Source of the DNA: JACKPD01 sp034003145
Lineage (GTDB): Bacteria > Spirochaetota > Spirochaetia > CADAEX01
Direction of reading: 5' to 3'
Assembly (NCBI GenBank): GCA_034003145.1
Contig: JAVEZE010000011.1
Location: 1 to 29,191, forward strand
Length of the DNA stretch: 29,191 nucleotides
Every line of letters starts with the position of its first letter. Position 1 is the first letter of the stretch. Made by a program: the position numbers and the translations under genes. Positions 23,639-29,191 of the stretch are shown here, one piece after another. The notes beneath the pieces are model-generated. The model ran no database searches, was not told the DNA's origin, and saw only the letters and a program-made list of their open reading frames with translations.

Positions 23639-25513
23639 ATGTCTTCACACCAGTTTCAGACAGAAGTTTCACAACTTCTTCATCTTATAATTCACTCACT
23701 TTATTCCCACAAGGAAATATTTTTAAGAGAACTGATATCAAATTCATCAGACGCGCTTGATAAACTCAAATACCTTACCCTCACTGATGAGAAATATAAA
23801 GGGCTTACCTATGAGCCTGGAATCGAAATCAGCTATGATGACGGGGAAGTAAAAAAACTTGTTGTAAAAGATACAGGACTCGGGATGGACGAGGAAGAGC
23901 TTGTCTTAAACCTTGGCACAATAGCCCGTTCCGGTACAAAAAACTTCTTATCAAGCCTTACAGGGGATGCCAAAAAAGATTCAAGCCTTATCGGCCAGTT
24001 CGGCGTAGGCTTTTACTCAGCTTTTATGGTAGCGGACAAGATAGAGGTTATCTCCAAAAAAGCGGGCGAGGAGAAAGCATATAAATGGGAAAGCGACGGC
24101 AAGGGAGATTTTAATGTATCTGAAGCTGAAAAAGAGGGGCATGGTACTGATGTAATCCTTTACCTTAATGAGAACGGAAGCGAATACGCAAGCCGCTGGC
24201 AGATAGAAAGTGTCATCAAAAAATACTCTGACCATATAGCTTTTCCTATATTTCTTGAATATACAGAAAAAGAATACGATGACAAGGGAAAGGAAAAAAA
24301 GGGTAAATCGAAAAAGAAAAAAGAGAAGATAAATTCAGCCTCTGCCTTGTGGAAAAAATCAAAATCAGACCTTACTGATGAGGATTACAACGAGTTTTAC
24401 AAGACAATTTCACATGACAATGATGATCCTCTTTACACGATCCATACCCAGGCTGAAGGGACAATTGAATATACAACCCTGTTTTTTATCCCCAAAAAAG
24501 CCCCCTTTGACATGTATCAGGCAGACTACAGGCCGGGAGTGAGGCTTTATGTCTCAAGGGTTTTTATTACTGATGATGATAAGGAACTGCTTCCGACATA
24601 CTTAAGGTTTCTCCGCGGCATCATAGACTCAGAAGACCTCCCTTTGAATGTAAGCAGGGAAATTCTTCAGCAGAACCGTGTGATGACAAATATCAGGAAT
24701 TCATCTGTAAAAAAAGTACTTTCTGAGCTTAAAAAAATGTCGGAGAGCAATCCTGAAAAATATATTGAGTTTATAAAACAGTACAACAGGCCGCTTAAAG
24801 AAGGGTTATACTCAGATTTTGGCAACCGCGATATTATCCAGGATCTTATCCGCTTTAAAAGCACAGAGAGGGAAGGGCTTATCAGCTTCGCCGATTATGT
24901 CTCGGCAATGAAAGATGACCAGAAGGTTATCTATTATATCACTGGCGGTAATGAGGAAACTCTGCGCAATTCACCGCTGCTTGAGGCATACAAAGAGAAA
25001 AAGATTGAAGTCCTTTTAATGGATGATGAGATTGACGAGATTGTAATTCCCACACTCGGGAAATACGGGGAGAAAGAGCTCAAGGCGGTAAACAGGAGCG
25101 GAGCCGGGGATGAGCTTAAAACTGAGGCAGACAAGGAAAACGCGAAAGAGGCAAAGCCTGTAATCGAGAGGATCAAGAAATCACTCGGCGGGAGCGTCAA
25201 GGATGTTGTTGCCTCAAACCGGCTCAGCGGTTCACCCTGCTGTATTGTGGTTGATGAGAATGATCCTACCGCGCAGATGCAGCACATGCTTAAAGCCATG
25301 GGGCAGAAAGATATGCCTGATTTTAAGCCGATACTTGAGATAAATCCAAAGCATGAGATTATAGAGAAACTGAAAAACATCAGTGATGATGCACTATTTG
25401 ACGATATCAGCTTTCTTCTTCTTGAACAGGCCATGCTTGTCGAAGGGGTTGAGATCAAAAAACCTGCCGACTTTGTGAAGCGGCTTAACAGGGTGATGGG
25501 AAAAGCAGTCTAG
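23639..25513 (+). CDS. htpG: Molecular chaperone HtpG (Hsp90)
   Basis: Cytoplasmic Hsp90 chaperone, 624 residues from ATG 23639, the normal bacterial length. The N-terminal ATPase shows FLRELISNSSDALDKLKY (E31, N35, D39), VKDTGLGMDEEEL (D78, G80, G82) and LIGQFGVGFYSAFMVAD. The middle domain contains a lysine-rich loop (about 220-238) followed by SALWKKSKSDLTDEDYNEFYK, the catalytic-arginine region LPLNVSREILQQNRV, and the C-terminal dimerisation domain. I chose 23639 because AGGAG at 23628-23632 is well spaced and the protein then starts SSHQFQTEV, as in other HtpG proteins. The frame extends back to TTG 23570, but that lies in the likely promoter. It is transcribed away from the aminopeptidase and ends at a strong terminator. 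Confidence 0.97.
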   Translation: MSSHQFQTEVSQLLHLIIHSLYSHKEIFLRELISNSSDALDKLKYLTLTDEKYKGLTYEPGIEISYDDGEVKKLVVKDTGLGMDEEELVLNLGTIARSGTKNFLSSLTGDAKKDSSLIGQFGVGFYSAFMVADKIEVISKKAGEEKAYKWESDGKGDFNVSEAEKEGHGTDVILYLNENGSEYASRWQIESVIKKYSDHIAFPIFLEYTEKEYDDKGKEKKGKSKKKKEKINSASALWKKSKSDLTDEDYNEFYKTISHDNDDPLYTIHTQAEGTIEYTTLFFIPKKAPFDMYQADYRPGVRLYVSRVFITDDDKELLPTYLRFLRGIIDSEDLPLNVSREILQQNRVMTNIRNSSVKKVLSELKKMSESNPEKYIEFIKQYNRPLKEGLYSDFGNRDIIQDLIRFKSTEREGLISFADYVSAMKDDQKVIYYITGGNEETLRNSPLLEAYKEKKIEVLLMDDEIDEIVIPTLGKYGEKELKAVNRSGAGDELKTEADKENAKEAKPVIERIKKSLGGSVKDVVASNRLSGSPCCIVVDENDPTAQMQHMLKAMGQKDMPDFKPILEINPKHEIIEKLKNISDDALFDDISFLLLEQAMLVEGVEIKKPADFVKRLNRVMGKAV

Positions 25514-25574
25514 GCTCTTTTCCTTATGCCTGAAGCGGTCTCTAAACCGTCTTGAACTGTCTCTGAAAATCAGG

Positions 25575-25602
25575 CGCTGCCTTTTTCGGGCAGCGTTTTT
25601 TT
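25575..25602 (+). terminator. Rho-independent terminator of htpG
   Basis: CGCTGCC (25575-25581) and GGCAGCG (25589-25595) form a perfect seven-base GC-rich stem with a seven-base loop. Seven T follow at 25596-25602. It lies about 60 bases after the htpG stop codon. Confidence 0.92.
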
Positions 25603-25666
25603 GTGCAGATATACTTGATATGATCGGCTCAGCGCAAATAATGTTTCTATTTATAAGAAAATTTAA

Positions 25667-25695
25667 TTGACAGATATTCAAGCTTTTTCTATTAT
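25667..25695 (+). promoter_or_regulatory. Sigma-70-type promoter of the TRAP transporter operon
   Basis: A perfect TTGACA (25667-25672), a 17-base spacer and TATTAT (25690-25695) lie just before the dctP-type gene. Transcription would begin near 25702, leaving a leader of about 19 bases that holds the AAGGAG ribosome site. It sits downstream of the htpG terminator, so the TRAP genes form their own unit. Confidence 0.75.
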
Positions 25696-25720
25696 TGACC
25701 CTTAAATAAAAGGAGAAGCC

Positions 25721-26722
25721 ATGAAACGACTCATTTTTATAATACTTTTATTACTGATAGTTTTTACATTTTCATCATGCAGCAAAAAAGAAGCTAAAGC
25801 GATTGAGCTTTCATACAGTATCTTTTTCCCTGCATCCCATCTTCAGGCCCAGACCGGAGCAGAGTGGGCCAGTGAGATAGAGAAAAGAACTGATGGAAAG
25901 GTTAAAATCACAGTATATGCAGGAGAGACCCTGACCAAGGCTCCCCAGGTCTATGAAGGGGTAGTAAACGGAGTATCTGATATCGGGATGAGCGTATTTG
26001 CCTATACAAGAGGGAGATTCCCGCTGCTTGAAGGGCTTGATCTTCCTTTAGGCTATCCTGACGGCCTTACTGCTACAAAAATTGCCAATGAAATGGTAAA
26101 AAAATACAATCCCGCAGAACTTGGCGATGTAAAAGTACTTTACCTTCATGCCCACGGCCCCGGGATACTTGCATCCAAAAAAAAGATAGAGTCAATTTCA
26201 GATATCACATCCATGAAAATACGGGCAACCGGGCTTTCCGCAAAGATTGTATCAAGCCTTGACGCTGTACCAATTGCCATGAGCCAGGGCGAGACATATG
26301 AGGCTCTCCAGAAAGGGGTAGCGGAAGCCACTTTCTGTCCTGTTGAGACACTCAAAGGGTGGAAGCAGGGCGAGGTTATCGATTATGTGATTGATACCAG
26401 GGCTATCGGTTATACAACAGCGATGTTTGTAGTAATGAACAAAGATAAATGGGAAAGCCTTCCTGCCGATGTTCAGACTATATTTGACCAGGTAAGCAGC
26501 GAGTGGATAGAAAAACAGGGAAAAGCATGGGATAAAAGCGACAGCGAAGGGGAAGAGTTTGTAAAGTCACTTAATAAAACATTTATTTCTCTTTCACCTG
26601 ATCAGAATAAAGCTCTGGTAGACGCGGTTAAGCCTGTGCTTGAAAGTTATGCTGCTGATGTAGAGGCAAAAGATCTTCCCGGCAGGGCATTTCTTGATGA
26701 TATTAAATCGATGCTTGAATAA
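25721..26722 (+). CDS. dctP: TRAP transporter substrate-binding lipoprotein, DctP family
   Basis: Extracytoplasmic solute receptor of a tripartite ATP-independent periplasmic transporter, 333 residues. It has a lipoprotein signal ending FTFSSC (Cys20), so it is probably anchored by a lipid rather than free. DctP-family features are LSYSIFFPASHLQAQTGAEWASEIEKRTDGKVKI at the mature N-terminus, GVVNGVSDIGMS, the region around KIRATGLSAKIV holding the conserved Arg that binds the carboxylate of ligands, and ATFCPVETLKGWK. It precedes the DctQ and DctM genes with two bases between stop and next ATG. The ligand is most likely a carboxylic acid, but the specific compound is unknown. Confidence 0.93.
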   Translation: MKRLIFIILLLLIVFTFSSCSKKEAKAIELSYSIFFPASHLQAQTGAEWASEIEKRTDGKVKITVYAGETLTKAPQVYEGVVNGVSDIGMSVFAYTRGRFPLLEGLDLPLGYPDGLTATKIANEMVKKYNPAELGDVKVLYLHAHGPGILASKKKIESISDITSMKIRATGLSAKIVSSLDAVPIAMSQGETYEALQKGVAEATFCPVETLKGWKQGEVIDYVIDTRAIGYTTAMFVVMNKDKWESLPADVQTIFDQVSSEWIEKQGKAWDKSDSEGEEFVKSLNKTFISLSPDQNKALVDAVKPVLESYAADVEAKDLPGRAFLDDIKSMLE

Positions 26723-26724
26723 AG

Positions 26725-27228
26725 ATGAAAAAACACGCAGCAGATGAGCTTTTTTTCAACAAAATAAGAAGCATCATCATGTTCTTTACCTATATCTCAG
26801 GCGGTGCGGTTTTTGTAATGATTTTGGTTACAACAGCAGATGTTCTCTTAAGAATCTTCAACATCGGTATAACAGGGGCTTATGACATTGTAAGAATAGC
26901 CGGTGTTACATCGATAGCATTTGCCCTCCCCTATGTTACTGCTGTCAAAGGGCATGTGGCAATTGAGTTTTTTTATCATTACTTTTCATTTATCGGAAGG
27001 ATTATTCTTGATTCATTATTCAGGTTAATCACACTCTCTCTCTTCGGTATCCTGATCTACAGAAATATCTTTTATTCCATTACACTTTTTAAAAGCGCCC
27101 AGGTAATGCCTACGCTAAAAATTCCTGTATTCTGGATTCCGATTATAATCGCGGTAAGCTTTACTCTTGTGTGCATAACTGTTTTTTACCACCTGATCCA
27201 TCCCGGAAAGGAGATGATCAAGCCATGA
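26725..27228 (+). CDS. dctQ: TRAP transporter small permease, DctQ family
   Basis: Small membrane subunit of the TRAP transporter, 167 residues with four hydrophobic segments (about 16-38, 55-75, 88-112 and 133-155). Family features are TTADVLLRIFNIGITGAYDIVRIAGV and the LPYVTAVKGHVAIEFFYHYF stretch. It links the DctP receptor to the large DctM permease. The start follows the dctP stop by two bases. It ends in an ATGA overlap with the next gene, so the three subunits are translationally coupled. Confidence 0.9.
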   Translation: MKKHAADELFFNKIRSIIMFFTYISGGAVFVMILVTTADVLLRIFNIGITGAYDIVRIAGVTSIAFALPYVTAVKGHVAIEFFYHYFSFIGRIILDSLFRLITLSLFGILIYRNIFYSITLFKSAQVMPTLKIPVFWIPIIIAVSFTLVCITVFYHLIHPGKEMIKP

Positions 27229-28523
27229 CACCAGTTGAAACCGGCCTCCTCGGATGTCTATTTCTCTTCGGGCTTCTTTTTGCCAGCATGCCGGTCGCGT
27301 TCGCGATGATAACAGCAGGTGCTGCCGGTTTTGCCATGATTGTAAATCCTCATGCGGCCCTGAGCATGGTGACTTCAGATATCTTTGATACCTTCTCCTC
27401 ATACAACCTTACAGTTATTCCCCTGTTTGTAATGATGGGGCAGGTTTCATTTCACGCCGGTATCAGCACAAAACTTTTCAGGACTGCCTATGCCTGGATC
27501 GGGCACCTCCCCGGAGGGCTTGCCATGGCTACGATCGGGGCATGTACCGGTTTTGGCGCTATCAGCGGATCAGGCCCCGCGACAGCTGCGACAATGGCAT
27601 CAGTTGCCCTGCCAGAGATGCGAAGATACTCATATTCGGATGAACTTGCGGGAGGATCGGTTGCCGCAGGTGGAAGCATAGGCATGCTTATCCCTCCCAG
27701 CGTGGTCTTTATTGTTTATGCTGTTATGACAGAGCAGTCGATCGGCAAGCTCTTTCTCGCCGGTATTATCCCCGGCCTTATGATTGCACTTCTTTTCTGC
27801 GTCTCGATCGGTATCCGGTGCACGATTAATAAAAAGCTTGGGCCAAAAGGACCCAAAGCATCCTGGAAAGAAAAATTCCGCTCACTTAACGGCGTCATTG
27901 AAACTCTTATACTCTTCACTGCTGTAATGGGCGGGATGTTTTTGGGGCTTTTCACGCCGATAGAGGCAGCCGCGATAGGGGCCGGAGGAAGCATCCTTAT
28001 CGCGCTTGTCAAAGGGAAACTGAACCTGAGTGTTATAAAAAAAATTATTCAGGAGACTGTCCGCACATCAAGCATGATCTTTTTTATTGTAACCGGAGCG
28101 GTAGTTTTCGGCCGCTTTCTTGCTGTCTCTCAGATACCATTTGCCGCGGCAAGCTGGTTTACCACGCTTCCCCTTCCAGGTTTTATGGTTATGTTTCTTA
28201 TTATACTTTTCTTTCTTGTCGCAGGCTGCTTCATTGATGCCCTGGCCCTTGTTCTTCTTACAATACCTATCTTTTATCCTGTTATAATGGAACTGGGATA
28301 TGATCCGATCTGGTTCGGAGTAATGGTGGTAGTGATCACCCAGATGGGTGTTATTACCCCTCCTGTCGGGGTAAATGTCTATGTGGTAAGCGGTATTGAA
28401 CGGGATATCCCGTTGCAGACTATCTTTAAAGGGGCGCTCCCTTTTTTGTATATGCTTATACTGGCTGCAGTTCTTCTTGTCGCTTTTCCGCAGATCAGCC
28501 TTTTTCTGCCGAATTTACGTTAG
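27225..28523 (+). CDS. dctM: TRAP transporter large permease, DctM family
   Basis: Large permease that carries out ion-driven uptake of the DctP ligand, 432 residues from ATG 27225, with about 11-12 hydrophobic segments. Typical DctM stretches are PLFVMMGQVSFHAGIS, GGLAMATIGACTGFGAISGSGPATAATM, GGSVAAGGSIGMLIPPSVVFIVYA, LFTPIEAAAIGA and MGVITPPVGVNVYVVSG. The frame opens at 27171, but the ATG at 27225 overlaps the DctQ stop by four bases and gives the usual family start. An AAGGAG stands 12 bases before it, slightly far. Together with the preceding two genes this is a complete TRAP system. Confidence 0.93.
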   Translation: MTPVETGLLGCLFLFGLLFASMPVAFAMITAGAAGFAMIVNPHAALSMVTSDIFDTFSSYNLTVIPLFVMMGQVSFHAGISTKLFRTAYAWIGHLPGGLAMATIGACTGFGAISGSGPATAATMASVALPEMRRYSYSDELAGGSVAAGGSIGMLIPPSVVFIVYAVMTEQSIGKLFLAGIIPGLMIALLFCVSIGIRCTINKKLGPKGPKASWKEKFRSLNGVIETLILFTAVMGGMFLGLFTPIEAAAIGAGGSILIALVKGKLNLSVIKKIIQETVRTSSMIFFIVTGAVVFGRFLAVSQIPFAAASWFTTLPLPGFMVMFLIILFFLVAGCFIDALALVLLTIPIFYPVIMELGYDPIWFGVMVVVITQMGVITPPVGVNVYVVSGIERDIPLQTIFKGALPFLYMLILAAVLLVAFPQISLFLPNLR

Positions 28524-28551
28524 TATCAAGGTATCTTAAGGAGGGAAAGAT

Positions 28552-29055
28552 ATGCCTCACAGAAATGTTTTTAAAAAAATACTGTTCTGCGCCGATTTTT
28601 CAGATAATTCAGAAATTGCTTTTAAATATGCCCTTAATATTGCGGAAGGAAATCCTGAATGTGAAATCATTATCTTTCATATAGTACCGGAACCTGATGC
28701 GCAGTTCTGGAAATCCTATATCTATGAGCTTGATGAGGTTGATGCCAAGGCAAAAGCTGATATTGATGCCAAAATCGGGAAGGCCTATACTTCAAAAATT
28801 CCTTCAGGGATAAAATATTCAGTAAAAATGGCAGTAGGGCGGGTTAACCAGAGCATCCTTGATGCGGCAGGTGAGACAGACGCTGACCTCATAATTCTCG
28901 GCCGGCAGGGTTCAAGCAAGTTTAAAACACTTTTTTACGGCAACACTGCAGGGTATGTGGCACGGAAAGCATTATGTCCTGTGCTTATAATCCCGGGAAA
29001 AAAGTCTATCCAGCTCCGGAAGTTAATCTTTCCAGATAAAAGCGGAAAGAAATAA
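28552..29055 (+). CDS. UspA-type universal stress protein, likely TRAP-associated
   Basis: Universal stress protein of 167 residues in one UspA domain. The N-terminal strand is KKILFCADFSDNSEIAFKYAL, and the C-terminal nucleotide-binding motif G-2x-G-9x-G is present in LGRQGSSKFKTLFYGNTAGY, so it probably binds ATP. It follows the DctM gene by 28 bases with a strong AAGGAGG site and is probably in the same transcript. USP genes are known next to TRAP operons: TeaD in the Halomonas ectoine transporter modulates uptake. A similar role is inferred here. The alternative is a general stress protein that happens to be adjacent. Confidence 0.9.
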   Translation: MPHRNVFKKILFCADFSDNSEIAFKYALNIAEGNPECEIIIFHIVPEPDAQFWKSYIYELDEVDAKAKADIDAKIGKAYTSKIPSGIKYSVKMAVGRVNQSILDAAGETDADLIILGRQGSSKFKTLFYGNTAGYVARKALCPVLIIPGKKSIQLRKLIFPDKSGKK

Positions 29056-29191
29056 TCCTCTCTCGTAATCAGCCTGACTCAGTAAAATGCAAAAAGATGC
29101 TTAAATTGACATTGTTTTCCTGAATTTTAAGCATTATAATATACTATATATAAAAATGTACTTTACAAAATTACCCTGTTTTTTCGAGGAG
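29056..29191 (+). promoter_or_regulatory. Promoter-like region of a gene starting beyond the window
   Basis: An inverted repeat ATGCTTAAA (29097-29105) / TTTAAGCAT (29126-29134) directly precedes TATAAT (29135-29140). TTGTTT at 29112-29117 gives a 17-base spacer. A consensus TTGACA at 29106-29111 is 23 bases away, too far for normal use. The window ends with GAGGAG, a likely ribosome binding site, so the next start codon should be within about ten bases after the end. Confidence 0.5.

Noticed and set aside
23501..23640. Search for a CIRCE or other heat-shock element before htpG
   Set aside because: No TTAGCACTC-N9-GAGTGCTAA-like element is present. Only a short ATTAACT/AGTTAAT repeat is seen.
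29106..29140. Consensus TTGACA paired with TATAAT
   Set aside because: The spacer is 23 bases, too long for a normal sigma-70 promoter. TTGTTT at 29112 with 17 bases is the better partner.

Overview
The window reads as a moderate-GC, Gram-negative-type bacterial chromosome, most likely a spirochaete. The grounds are the substrate-binding-protein signal peptide ending VFA-GGKKE, the lipoprotein lipobox, the outer-membrane-like protein and the gene mix, so this assignment is an inference. Nearly all genes are densely packed on the + strand. Only the pair at 21.1-23.5 kb is on the - strand. I saw no tRNA, rRNA, CRISPR array or insertion sequence.

Layout. (1) 1-2088: the end of an SDR-type L-threonine 3-dehydrogenase and a complete 2-amino-3-ketobutyrate CoA ligase. 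Together they convert threonine to glycine plus acetyl-CoA. (2) 2128-11492: a visibly AT-richer block. It holds a membrane-bound AraC-type sensor-regulator, a sugar-isomerase-like TIM-barrel protein, and a complete five-gene Opp/Dpp-type ABC importer (binding protein, two ATPases, two permeases). The TIM-barrel and binding-protein genes carry near-identical promoter modules, each with a second copy of the core motif about 61 bp upstream, so they look like one regulon, probably of the adjacent AraC protein. (3) 11541-17769: a four-gene run with a CehA/McbA-type PHP metallohydrolase, a 603-aa fold-type I PLP enzyme, a D-serine ammonia-lyase (DsdA) and an FAD-dependent oxidoreductase. It looks like an amino-acid-related catabolic pathway that I cannot name.

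(4) 17843-19669: an unusual GHKL (Hsp90/MutL-type) ATPase with a MORC/MutL-like S5 region, an Ig-like domain and a distinct C-terminal domain. (5) 19797-21055: a likely outer-membrane protein with a strong terminator, then a striking double palindrome over a promoter that drives a YwbE-family small protein. (6) 21074-23490, - strand: an M29-type aminopeptidase with a Ser/Asn/Gly repeat extension, overlapping a secreted transglutaminase-like protein. (7) 23639-25513: the chaperone HtpG, with a strong terminator. (8) 25667-29055: a TRAP transporter (DctP lipoprotein, DctQ, DctM) from a near-consensus promoter, followed by a UspA-type protein. The window ends in a promoter-like region and a ribosome binding site for the next gene.

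Taken together, the window is mostly uptake and catabolism of small organic molecules (threonine, D-serine-like compounds, an Opp-family substrate, a TRAP substrate). The less ordinary items are the duplicated operator-promoter module, the Ig-containing GHKL ATPase, the double palindrome and the repeat-extended aminopeptidase.
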